Positions 44,866 through 52,544 of a DNA stretch of 52,544 bases are shown piece after piece. The notes below the pieces were generated by a model that made no database searches, had not been told where the DNA came from, and was given only the letters and a program-made list of their open reading frames with translations. The DNA is taken from positions 1 through 52,544 of the forward strand of contig CAJUGD010000026.1 in assembly GCA_910586205.1 (NCBI GenBank), given 5' to 3'. This DNA comes from an uncultured Lachnospiraceae bacterium. Lineage in GTDB: Bacteria > Bacillota > Clostridia > Lachnospirales > Lachnospiraceae. Made by a program: the position numbers and the translations under genes. The first letter of the stretch is position 1. Each line of letters opens with the position of its first letter.

Positions 44866-45995
44866 GACCTTTTGTCTATACCCCCCCCCGAAAATTTCAG
44901 AAGATTTTCAAACCTGTTTTCAGGATAGCAAAAATCTGTTTTATAATTTTTATCTAATATTGACAGATCCTCATCGTAGATAAATCTATCTTCTATATGA
45001 AAAAGTTCATATAAGGATTCTATCCGTTTATTTGTTGCAGACGAATATCCTACAAGGGGAATCGTTCCAAATTGTTTGTGGAAAATCAGAGAAAAAACAG
45101 TTCCATGAAAAGAATTTGTGACTACATACTCTGCCTGTGCAACCAAATAGAGCCATTCTGGTATTGTTGGATAATACTTTTCATAAGAATCATTTATTTT
45201 ATCTTCCGTAACATAAATAACCTTCAGTCCTTTATCTACTGCATATTTGTAAATAAAAGCTAAGTCAAAACTCTTATATTTTGACAAAACAAGATATATA
45301 AGCAAAAATTTTTCTTTTATCTTTCTGATGGAATTTCTTTTATCCTGATAAATATTTCTATAATCATCAGATGATAACAGAAGCGTTGGATCCGGAATCC
45401 ATTCCGCATCCATTATCCCACATTTCCAACACAGCTCAAGACCACTTTTTTCCCTAACTGATACATAACTAAATTTATTTATTAACGGTTTAATTTCTTT
45501 TAACTGTTCATTCGTTACATATCTTTTATCCCAGCTTGCAGCATAAGAAATTTTTTCTGTCTGCTCTTTACCAAAATCAAGAAAATAGGCATGTATATGA
45601 TTACGGCAATATTTCAAAGGTGTATTGTAAAAATTCCAAACCTGATCCGATCCAACAATATACATATCTGCTTCCGGCGGATTATTCTTCAAATCATTAT
45701 AATTTATATATTCCAATTCGGATTGTACAAGATACATTTGTTTAAAGTCTGTAAAATATCTGGGCTGATCTTGAACATGCACTAAATTCTCACTCCATTT
45801 TCTTTTTATAAACCTAAACACTTTTGCTGGCGTTATATTTCTGAAATTAATCCCTTTCACAGTTCCCTTATATCTTATTAAAAATGGATCATGGCCTTTT
45901 CTTCGTAAGTACTCTTGCAAGGCATAATGCTGAAGCACCGCTCCATAGTTACATTCTGTTTCAGAAAGTGTCATTATTCCTATCTTCATATGCAT
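44862..45995 (-). CDS. Polysaccharide pyruvyl transferase family protein (first)
   Basis: 377 residues. KIGIMTLSETECNYGAVLQHYAL, YIVGSDQVWNFYN, ISYAASWDKRYV, VSVREKSGLELC and YVVTNSFHGTVFSLIFHKQF are the standard blocks of this family, usually next to F420-dehydrogenase-beta-like proteins, as here. Start ATG 45995 or ATG 45989, both after GAGGTGAT. The last residues SGGGIDKRS are encoded across the G9 tract: eight G would stop after SGGV, ten would read into the next gene. A role in pyruvylation of the exported glycan is likely. Confidence 0.85.
   Translation of the reverse strand: MHMKIGIMTLSETECNYGAVLQHYALQEYLRRKGHDPFLIRYKGTVKGINFRNITPAKVFRFIKRKWSENLVHVQDQPRYFTDFKQMYLVQSELEYINYNDLKNNPPEADMYIVGSDQVWNFYNTPLKYCRNHIHAYFLDFGKEQTEKISYAASWDKRYVTNEQLKEIKPLINKFSYVSVREKSGLELCWKCGIMDAEWIPDPTLLLSSDDYRNIYQDKRNSIRKIKEKFLLIYLVLSKYKSFDLAFIYKYAVDKGLKVIYVTEDKINDSYEKYYPTIPEWLYLVAQAEYVVTNSFHGTVFSLIFHKQFGTIPLVGYSSATNKRIESLYELFHIEDRFIYDEDLSILDKNYKTDFCYPENRFENLLKFSGGGIDKRS
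44881..44889 (-). repeat. Poly-G tract (G9) at junction of two pyruvyltransferase genes
   Basis: Nine C on the plus strand, 17-27 nt before the end of the first gene and just upstream of the second start. With nine G the two frames are separate and overlap by 3 nt; with ten they form one continuous frame; with eight the first ends early. Confidence 0.75.
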
Positions 45996-46008
45996 ATCAC
46001 CTCATATA

Positions 46009-47196
46009 TCATTTATCCATTACTTTTTTTAATCTTCGATAAATCTTTCCTCCATGCAAGCGTATACGACTGTAATAGTCAAAAATCATGTTGGATTTCT
46101 TCCAAAATGGAACATTTACATATTTTTTCTCCAGTTCATAAAAATTCATTTTGGAGAAATCCGCAAAAAAGTCCTCTCTATTTTCAGGTCTGGATGCAGA
46201 ACGAATGATAGCAAGATTGTGTTCTTCTACCATTTTGAGAGGAATTTCTTTTGCTTTGATGCCGTTTACCTTTTTCCATAGTTTACGTCCCTTTTGAGAA
46301 TGTATCATTACAAATGATAAGCCTTTGTCATCATATAGTTTTGGATATGTCCGTTGAACGCCCCAAAAATCTCCTAATGTAAAATCAGCTCTGTGTGTAG
46401 TTTTTTTATAACGACAATGGTAACAACTTTCCCTCAGAGCCTGGTGGTGCAGAAAAAAATATGCCCAAGGATCATTGGGCAGTATTCTCCGATATTCTTT
46501 TCCTGAAGTAAAACTAATCCGCAAAGAAAAACGGTCCCATCCATATTTTTTGTCACGGAAATTGATATCCTTAATCTCTGAATGATATTTTGTCTTCATG
46601 TGCTGCAGATATTTTTCCCACAACCCCGGAGATGTATTTCCGCTGCATATTAAATCTATAGTAATCAATTTGTTATAATTCTTGTCCAAATACTGATATA
46701 GTCCTTCTATCTGACAAGAAGTCCCTGAAAAAAGCACCCATTTTCCATCATCCAGAAAGTTTTTACAATCTCTAAAAGATTTGCCAATAAAGCTCTGGAC
46801 ATATTTGCTATTGCGAAACTTATGAATTTGGCTTATATCTTGAATATAACTATGTTTTACAGAAAAATCCGTTCCAAATTCAGCCCCAAACACCACTCCG
46901 TCATTTTCGATTATTTTTGCTGCCAGCATAGTAAAAATTCCTCCGCTACTGGAATTAATACGAATGCTTTCTTCCTCGCTAAAAGCAGCATATACATTTG
47001 TCAATCTATTTTCACATTTATCATCGCGTATTTCCGGACAAACCTGAAGACATTTTTCACATTTTATACAGTAATTTCCATCGATTCTTGGAAAGAAAAA
47101 GCCTTCTTCATTCATTTTCATTTTTATCGCATTTTGAGTACACAGATTAGAACATGCCTGACATCCTGTGCAGACAGATTTTTTTGCCAGCTTCAT
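46009..47196 (-). CDS. Coenzyme F420 hydrogenase/dehydrogenase beta-subunit-like iron-sulfur protein
   Basis: 395 residues. Two 4Fe-4S clusters: Cys9, 12, 15, 19 (CTGCQACSNLC) and Cys43, 46, 49, 53 (CIKCEKCLQVC). SSGGIFTMLA, FSGTSCQIEGLYQYL, CHCRYKKTTHRADFTLGDFWG match the FrhB/FdhB C-terminal family found in glycan loci next to pyruvyl transferases. The redox reaction in these loci is not established. ATG overlaps the flippase stop (ATGA), with GAGGAAG before it. Adjacent to the first pyruvyl transferase (13 nt). Confidence 0.88.
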   Translation of the reverse strand: MKLAKKSVCTGCQACSNLCTQNAIKMKMNEEGFFFPRIDGNYCIKCEKCLQVCPEIRDDKCENRLTNVYAAFSEEESIRINSSSGGIFTMLAAKIIENDGVVFGAEFGTDFSVKHSYIQDISQIHKFRNSKYVQSFIGKSFRDCKNFLDDGKWVLFSGTSCQIEGLYQYLDKNYNKLITIDLICSGNTSPGLWEKYLQHMKTKYHSEIKDINFRDKKYGWDRFSLRISFTSGKEYRRILPNDPWAYFFLHHQALRESCYHCRYKKTTHRADFTLGDFWGVQRTYPKLYDDKGLSFVMIHSQKGRKLWKKVNGIKAKEIPLKMVEEHNLAIIRSASRPENREDFFADFSKMNFYELEKKYVNVPFWKKSNMIFDYYSRIRLHGGKIYRRLKKVMDK

Positions 47197-48719
47197 CTCA
47201 ATCTTCCTCTCTTTTCTTTTATAAAATCAACTATAAATACCTTTTCATTCTTATCCGCCACAATCAGCCAGAATACAATACAGATAGAAACCAGCGATAA
47301 AAAACTTGTTGCTAAAATCCGGATCAGACTCTGTTCAAAAAACAGCGTAATTCCATAAGGAACCCAAACTGTAACAATCGTCGCACAAATCAAAGGTAAA
47401 ATTGTATGTTTTATAAAACGCCCTGCATGGAAGCTCATAATTTTTGATAAAATCAAAATTCTTACGGCAAATGACAAAAATGTAAGTATGATTGCTATCA
47501 CAAATACCCCATATGCAGGTGAACCCAGCAATACAGCTATCATTGAGATAGGCAGATTAGAAAGCTGTATACCTCCTACTATTGTCTGATAAAGACGGAT
47601 TTTCCCTGTAGCCTGTGCTGCCGTCATCAGAGGATAACTGACTGAATCAATAAGAGCATCAATCAAAGTAAGAACTGTGTAAAGCGCCGCATTTACAGGC
47701 ACATTTCCAAGCCAAATCTTCAGAACAGTATGAATCTCGAATGCCAAGGGAAGAATAAATATATACATTAGTAAAAAAGTCAATTTTGATGCACTACCTA
47801 TCAGCGCATTGACTTTTTCATAATTTTCTGCTGCATACTCCTTTATGATAACCGGTCTGATCGCAGTTCCAAAGCTTTGAGAAAAGCTTATTACCGCTGT
47901 ACCCACAGAAGATGCAATGCCTCTGGAAGCAACCACTATTTGACTAAAGCTTTGGTTCAAAATAATATTAACCCCTTGTATTTTAAAAGCCCCTACAGAA
48001 GAACCAAATAAATTCCATATGGTAAAACTAAATATTTCTTTAAACATTCCTTTGTCCCAATAAGATTTATACCGGCTCTCCTGATAACTTCGTCTGCAAT
48101 AGAATCTATATAAAAATGTTATTGCAAATGTGGACAATGCCGTCAATATCCCATACATTGCAAGCTTATCTCCTGGCATTCTCCCTACCGCAATAACTAC
48201 AAAAACTTTTAAAGCAGCTTCAATAATGGAGATAACCGCATATACATCCATGTTCTCATGTGCAATAATCAAAGCCATATAAGGAGTAGTAATCAAGGTA
48301 CATACCAATGAAAAAATATTCGCCTCATAAATCCATATAACCGCAGTTTCCCTTCCTTTTGGAACAGAAAGATATCCGGATACAAACCATAATCCTCCAA
48401 TCTCCATTAATAAAATGGCTGCTACAATGATCACTGCATAAATAATGAGAGTCATGCTAAAAATATTTCTTAAACCATCATAATCTTTTCTGCCCAACGC
48501 AAAGCTAAAAAAACGTTGGCTTGCAGATGCCATTGCCCCGCTGAACATTGTAAACATGGTTACAATTCCTGCCACAACTGTATACAAACCATAATCGGTT
48601 TCCCCAAGAACCTTTAATGTCATTCTCACAGTCCAAAGACTTACTAATAAAATAGCCGCCTGTCTAAAATAGAGCATGACAGTATTCCTTGCTATTCTCC
48701 TGTTTTTATCATTCATCAC
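47193..48719 (-). CDS. Wzx-like polysaccharide flippase
   Basis: 508 residues, about 12-14 hydrophobic helices, beginning NDKNRRIARNTVMLYFRQAAILL, a charged N-terminus plus RQ pattern common in oligosaccharide flippases of the MOP group. GDTDYGLYTVVAGIVTMF-like segment is LGETDYGLYTVVAG; ASQRFFSFALGRKD and GTAIRPVIIKEYAAENYE follow. It would move lipid-linked repeat units across the membrane. GTG 48719 with GGAG 9 nt upstream; ATG one codon later also possible. Followed by the F420-like gene with a 4-nt overlap. Confidence 0.88.
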   Translation of the reverse strand: MMNDKNRRIARNTVMLYFRQAAILLVSLWTVRMTLKVLGETDYGLYTVVAGIVTMFTMFSGAMASASQRFFSFALGRKDYDGLRNIFSMTLIIYAVIIVAAILLMEIGGLWFVSGYLSVPKGRETAVIWIYEANIFSLVCTLITTPYMALIIAHENMDVYAVISIIEAALKVFVVIAVGRMPGDKLAMYGILTALSTFAITFLYRFYCRRSYQESRYKSYWDKGMFKEIFSFTIWNLFGSSVGAFKIQGVNIILNQSFSQIVVASRGIASSVGTAVISFSQSFGTAIRPVIIKEYAAENYEKVNALIGSASKLTFLLMYIFILPLAFEIHTVLKIWLGNVPVNAALYTVLTLIDALIDSVSYPLMTAAQATGKIRLYQTIVGGIQLSNLPISMIAVLLGSPAYGVFVIAIILTFLSFAVRILILSKIMSFHAGRFIKHTILPLICATIVTVWVPYGITLFFEQSLIRILATSFLSLVSICIVFWLIVADKNEKVFIVDFIKEKRGRLR

Positions 48720-48738
48720 ATTCCATTACTCCGTATTC

Positions 48739-49803
48739 TTATGACAAAAGCTGATTAGTCAGCATAGTTTCTAAAAACCCACTTGCTCCTCCCTCTCCCA
48801 TAGAATAAATTAATATGTTCAATACCAAAAAATAAGCAATAAGCAGTAAAAACCATTGATTTTGCTTTGATAGATTCAGTTTGAACCTTTTTATCAATGG
48901 TTTTTTTAGTTGATTGGTTATAATAATAAATGCTAAAATTAACACAACCCTATAAAATCTCAAAAAGATCGCATCAAAATACAGCAATGGTATAATCACT
49001 GCAAATGCAATGTTTATTTGCTTTAGAAAAATAACATCCTTTGTTTGCTCTAATATACAGCATATCTTATTTATTATATAAATATAACCGATTGTTGTAA
49101 TCACAAATGCAATACTCACAAACCAGGATGAAAAATTTGAAACAGACATGTACAGCTCTACTTTTCGGGTATCTAGAATTTTCTCCAAAAGGTTTAAACC
49201 GGAAAACAATATGAAAGATTCAACAATCAAAAAGGCTGCTACATAATAACGAAAATTCCTTTCTTTTATTTTTGTAACGAAAAACAACGGTATGTAGAAA
49301 TAAAAAGAAAAATGAAATCCAATTGCAATGGCTACACAGACAAAAAACCACATCCGCTTTTCTTTCATCAGCAGAAAAAGTCCCAACAAAATAAATACCA
49401 TTCCCAGAAAGAAACGCTTCTGGATAATGCTGTCAACAAATGGATATATTAAAAACAGATTTAACACAATACATGGCTTTTCACTTTCATAATATAAGAT
49501 CAAACCAATGATGAGCATCGCGCAGAATGTGGTGACAATATTATAGCCAATGAATGTCAGATCATGCTGGTGCCCAAAATAAGCTATCATATTGGAAAAC
49601 CATCCGCTTGAAAATCCTGTGAATTTCTTCTGTCCAGACATTACATAATAGATCGATTCGTTTCCCAAAAAGTCAATCCCGCCAGAATTCCATCCCAACA
49701 AAAGCCACATCATTATAAGTTGAACAGCCATAATCACTTTTGAGCGCGGCTTCATACAGCTTAACAGAAAAACTGCAGCGCTTAAAATCAAAAAGATTGC
49801 CAT
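48739..49803 (-). CDS. EpsG-like polysaccharide polymerase
   Basis: 354 residues with about nine to ten membrane segments. The N-terminal WNSGGIDFLGNESIYYVM and FSSGWFSNMIAYFG, then IGFHFSFYFYIPLFF and the RFYRVV block, resemble the EpsG/Wzy-like family, which polymerises repeat units at the outer membrane face. It is next to the flippase (19 nt) as expected for a Wzx/Wzy pathway. GGGGAT lies 7 nt before ATG 49803. Polymerases vary greatly, so the family call is supported by topology and context rather than by a strict motif. Confidence 0.75.
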   Translation of the reverse strand: MAIFLILSAAVFLLSCMKPRSKVIMAVQLIMMWLLLGWNSGGIDFLGNESIYYVMSGQKKFTGFSSGWFSNMIAYFGHQHDLTFIGYNIVTTFCAMLIIGLILYYESEKPCIVLNLFLIYPFVDSIIQKRFFLGMVFILLGLFLLMKEKRMWFFVCVAIAIGFHFSFYFYIPLFFVTKIKERNFRYYVAAFLIVESFILFSGLNLLEKILDTRKVELYMSVSNFSSWFVSIAFVITTIGYIYIINKICCILEQTKDVIFLKQINIAFAVIIPLLYFDAIFLRFYRVVLILAFIIITNQLKKPLIKRFKLNLSKQNQWFLLLIAYFLVLNILIYSMGEGGASGFLETMLTNQLLS

Positions 49804-49806
49804 AGA

Positions 49807-50793
49807 TCATCCCCGCCTCTTTGCTGTTTTTTCTAAATGTCTTTTTACTTTTGTAATCAAATTTTTGCTCCTTAAACGAATATAATGAAGGCTGAAATTT
49901 TTTGTTCTTATTTGCTTTATATTATAATTTGAGATTTCATTTTCATTTATTTCAAGTCGTTCAAATGCATTGGGAATCATTTTAAATTCTGAAATATTAA
50001 CAGAATCAAATTTTATGTTCATTGGACGAGACTGAAAATGAATATACAAGTATTCCTTTTGTGTAAAGTTCTTTTTGTTTATCACATACCTTACCAAATG
50101 TCCATTGTTCCAAACAAAGAAATTTTTCCTCTTACATTCCACTTTATAGCCGTCTTTTGTTTCTTTTAATTTCGTTAGACAAAAACCTGTTGTTTTGGTA
50201 AATAGGTTGGCTGCAAATGATTTTTCAAAAACGGGAATTTTTAATAGATCATATATTGTATTGATACTCTGTTGATATTCTTCATCAAATGAAACGTTTT
50301 CAGGATTGGAAAATACCTCCTTATATCTTTTTTTTCCAAAAATCTCAGAAAAAAATATTCTGTTATTTTCATAAGTATTTCTATAGATTGTACAATGTCC
50401 CAGATTGAAAATTTTATCATAGCAATCTAAAATAGTATCTTTCAAAAATACCGAAAACTTTCCCCAAATCAAATCACAATCACAATATCCCCAAAACTCA
50501 TATCCCCGCAAATATGGTTCAAAGATAAATCCATATGCTGCTCTATAATCACATAATTTATATGGGTTCTCCAGACTAATAGGAAAATCAAACTTTTTTT
50601 GAAACAGTTTTCTCATTTCCTCCCATGAAATATAATGTACATGCATATTGAAAGGATATGGGTATTTTGTACGATTATCAGTAAATAAAATCCAGTCACA
50701 CAAATCTCTATTTTCCTGACAAGACTTTAAAAATAAATTAAAATAGTTAGGAAACGATCCAAAATAAGGAAGAATAAACGCAACCCTATTCAT
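49807..50793 (-). CDS. DUF6625-type putative glycosyltransferase
   Basis: 328 residues. VAFILPYFGSFPNYFNLFLK, DWILFTDNRTKYP, ENPYKLCDYRAAYGFIFEPY and GYEFWGYCDCDLIWGKF (metal-binding DCD) match a family of capsule-locus proteins with a GT-A-like fold, annotated as DUF6625 as I remember it. Probably transfers a sugar in the cytosol; no sugar can be named. GGAG 8 nt before ATG 50793; 8-nt overlap with the GT2 upstream. Confidence 0.72.
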   Translation of the reverse strand: MNRVAFILPYFGSFPNYFNLFLKSCQENRDLCDWILFTDNRTKYPYPFNMHVHYISWEEMRKLFQKKFDFPISLENPYKLCDYRAAYGFIFEPYLRGYEFWGYCDCDLIWGKFSVFLKDTILDCYDKIFNLGHCTIYRNTYENNRIFFSEIFGKKRYKEVFSNPENVSFDEEYQQSINTIYDLLKIPVFEKSFAANLFTKTTGFCLTKLKETKDGYKVECKRKNFFVWNNGHLVRYVINKKNFTQKEYLYIHFQSRPMNIKFDSVNISEFKMIPNAFERLEINENEISNYNIKQIRTKNFSLHYIRLRSKNLITKVKRHLEKTAKRRG

Positions 50794-51838
50794 ACTTTAT
50801 ACTCCTTGTACGATTGATTGCCCATAAACGAAAAACCCACTCTATTCCAAAAGAATATTTTCTTCTACAAAGCAAATAAAACGGCTTCCACTTATCATCA
50901 AGAAAGGAAAGACTTGTCCTTTTAAAAATCATCTGGTATCTCCTATCATATAGTACTTCCTTTGTAAGCTTTCTCTTTTCTTTTCTGTTTAAATCAGAAA
51001 TCCAGATATTTTGTAAAATCCCAAACTGTTCACACAGAATCCGATTTTTCAGATTTCTTTTATAACAATCTAATTCCGTTTCACTCATGAAGTTTCTGAT
51101 TAAATGGTACATTCTCCATCGTTTTTCCAGAAAATTTTCATTGTACTTATGCAAAAGTGATGTTTGGTTTGATTTCTCATAATGATAAAAAATATCTGTT
51201 ACATATTTGGCACTTTTACATTTTCTTAATGCCTGAATATTAAACCAGCAATCTTCAGGGCCAATCACCATAGTATCCGTAAACCGGATAGGTTCCACCA
51301 AATCTCGTTTATATAGCTTCCCCCATGCTGTATTGAGCCTGTCCATACTGTCAGGACCATTTTTCTTTGATGTATCGTCAGGGCCTATCAGCCTTGCAAA
51401 AATTTTCTTATGTACCTCTTTTTCATCAAATTCCAGATAGGATTCTTCAAAAAGAAATGTTTTATAGCTTATGTCATAATATTCTCTGATATAAGGAAAC
51501 AATACAAGCTGTGTTTCATCCTGGCAATATTCCATTAATCTAAAAACAGTCTCTCTGTCTAAGTAATCATCCCCATCCACAAAAAGAATATAATCTCCTG
51601 TCATATAATCCATCCCGGCATTTCTTGCGGAGGAAAGTCCGCCGTTTTCTTTATTAAGAATTATCACTTTATTGTTTGATTCATATTCTTTTATAATATC
51701 AGAGCTTCCATCATCTGAACCATCATTTACCAAAATAATCTCCACATTTTCATATGTCTGATTGATGAGACTTTCAATACATCTTCTGACATATTGTTTC
51801 ACATTGTATATTGGTACAATTATGCTCACCTTTTTCAT
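50786..51838 (-). CDS. GT2 family glycosyltransferase
   Basis: 350 residues from ATG 51838 (GGGGA about 5 nt upstream); in-frame codons up to 51913 overlap the previous gene and are not needed. VSIIVPIYNVKQYVRRC, VNDGSDDGS and DGDD at 88-91 in ILFVDGDDYLD are GT2 hallmarks. The C-terminal half has MVIGPEDCWFNIQALRKC, the region binding acceptor. Part of the second glycan operon between a GT4 and the DUF6625-type protein. Sugar unknown. Confidence 0.87.
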   Translation of the reverse strand: MKKVSIIVPIYNVKQYVRRCIESLINQTYENVEIILVNDGSDDGSSDIIKEYESNNKVIILNKENGGLSSARNAGMDYMTGDYILFVDGDDYLDRETVFRLMEYCQDETQLVLFPYIREYYDISYKTFLFEESYLEFDEKEVHKKIFARLIGPDDTSKKNGPDSMDRLNTAWGKLYKRDLVEPIRFTDTMVIGPEDCWFNIQALRKCKSAKYVTDIFYHYEKSNQTSLLHKYNENFLEKRWRMYHLIRNFMSETELDCYKRNLKNRILCEQFGILQNIWISDLNRKEKRKLTKEVLYDRRYQMIFKRTSLSFLDDKWKPFYLLCRRKYSFGIEWVFRLWAINRTRSIKYE

Positions 51839-51896
51839 AGATTCCCCTAAACCCTTTCGATGCCTTTTGAGATACAGATATATTTTGTATGGTTCT

Positions 51897-52544
51897 TTAT
51901 TCCATATCTGCATATACTTTCTTTACAATATTTTGTGATTTTGTGACAGAATATTTCCTTGCTATTTTTCTGTTTTGTAATGCACATTTTTTTCTAAATA
52001 TATAATTCTTTTTCATTGAATAAATAGCTTCTGCCCATGCATCAACGGATTTCGGTTCAATACAATAGCCGGTATCTTTATGCTTTGTATAATCCTTGAT
52101 ACCGTTTACGTTTGATACTATAACCGGAAGTCCTGCTGCCATGGCTTCCATAGGCGCTATTCCAAATCCTTCACGGGTGGAAGGATGAACGAAACAATCG
52201 GATGCCCAATATAGCTCATTTACATTTTCCTGAAATCCAAGAAATTTAACATTTGATTCTAATGAATAGGATTTTACCAGCCATTTATATTCTTTCTCCA
52301 AATCGCCCTGGCCCACCAGAAGATAGACGATTTTACTATCTTTTAGTTTATGCAATGCCTCAATCACAACTCGATGGTTTTTTCGCTCATGAAGTTCTCC
52401 CACTGACAAAATAATAAAGCTATCTTCATCTAAATTATAAAATTTTTCCAGCTTTAAACGACTAAAAAGCGCCCTTAATCTTTTATAATTCCTGAATCCG
52501 TGAAACTGGTTGTTTTATGAGTCCAATCCCAAATCGGATTGGCT
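51897..52544 (-). CDS. GT4 glycosyltransferase, partial, possibly frameshifted
   Basis: The C-terminal Rossmann domain of a GT4: FIILSVGELHERKNHRVVIE, YLLVGQGDLEKEY, VKFLGFQENVNELYWASD, VHPSTREGFGIAPMEAMAAG and GLPVIVSNVNGI. The frame is open from 52514 to 51897. A TAA at 52515-52517 interrupts it upstream, while the neighbouring frame reads FGIGLIKQ there, which fits the end of the acceptor domain. A single-base shift near 52510-52527 would join the two. So the gene is either a recent frameshift mutant or has a base error; the N-terminal part is beyond the window. Confidence 0.75.

Noticed and set aside
1..52544. CRISPR arrays, rRNA and tRNA genes
   Set aside because: No regularly spaced direct repeats and no tRNA or rRNA signature were seen on reading through; absence by eye is not proof for tRNAs.

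Overview
The window looks like a chromosomal segment of a low-to-moderate GC Gram-positive anaerobe of the Clostridia, most likely a gut Lachnospiraceae. The gene order plsX-acpP-rnc-smc-ftsY and strong AGGAGG-type ribosome binding sites fit this; the genus cannot be fixed from the sequence alone. Nearly every gene lies on the minus strand; only a toxin-antitoxin pair and some debris near 40-41 kb are on the plus strand.

Layout, low to high coordinate (transcription runs right to left). 1-16.2 kb: an AT-rich surface-polysaccharide locus. It holds a sugar ketoisomerase (cut by the edge), CapE/CapF for a UDP-N-acetyl-fucosamine-type sugar, three glycosyltransferases, and a compact module of a DXS-like transketolase, radical SAM enzyme, LicD-type phosphotransferase, IspD-like cytidylyltransferase and an SDR. 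Next come a cytidylyltransferase/oxidoreductase fusion and a TagF-like transferase with a C-terminal propeller. Together these suggest two CDP-alditol-type activation and transfer routes decorating one glycan. A 207-bp element with perfect 25-bp inverted ends sits inside the locus.

16.2-19.9 kb: a TnpB-like protein that has lost all three RuvC acidic positions, followed by about 330 nt of structured non-coding sequence, then a retron: promoter, msr-msd RNA with 15-nt a1/a2 arms, a reverse transcriptase with the retron NAxxH and VTG signatures, and an overlapping DUF2809-like four-helix membrane protein that may be its effector. The retron terminator and the leader of the tnpB-like gene share a perfect 24-bp inverted repeat.

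19.9-30.6 kb: metabolic genes: a PotABCD-type ABC importer with two amidohydrolases and a PfkB kinase, a ClC antiporter/channel and threonine ammonia-lyase. 30.6-37.5 kb: the housekeeping run ftsY, smc, rnc, acpP, plsX with its own promoter. 37.5-41.3 kb: decayed mobile-element debris carrying an APH-GNAT fusion and a Phd/RelE-type toxin-antitoxin pair behind overlapping divergent promoters.

41.3-52.5 kb: a second polysaccharide locus: glycosyltransferases, two pyruvyltransferase-family proteins, an F420-dehydrogenase-beta-like iron-sulfur protein, a flippase and an EpsG-like polymerase. Poly-G tracts (7, 7 and 9 G on the coding strand) occur at gene starts or junctions in the two polysaccharide loci. 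One puts a glycosyltransferase out of frame, which suggests phase variation, provided they are not sequencing errors.
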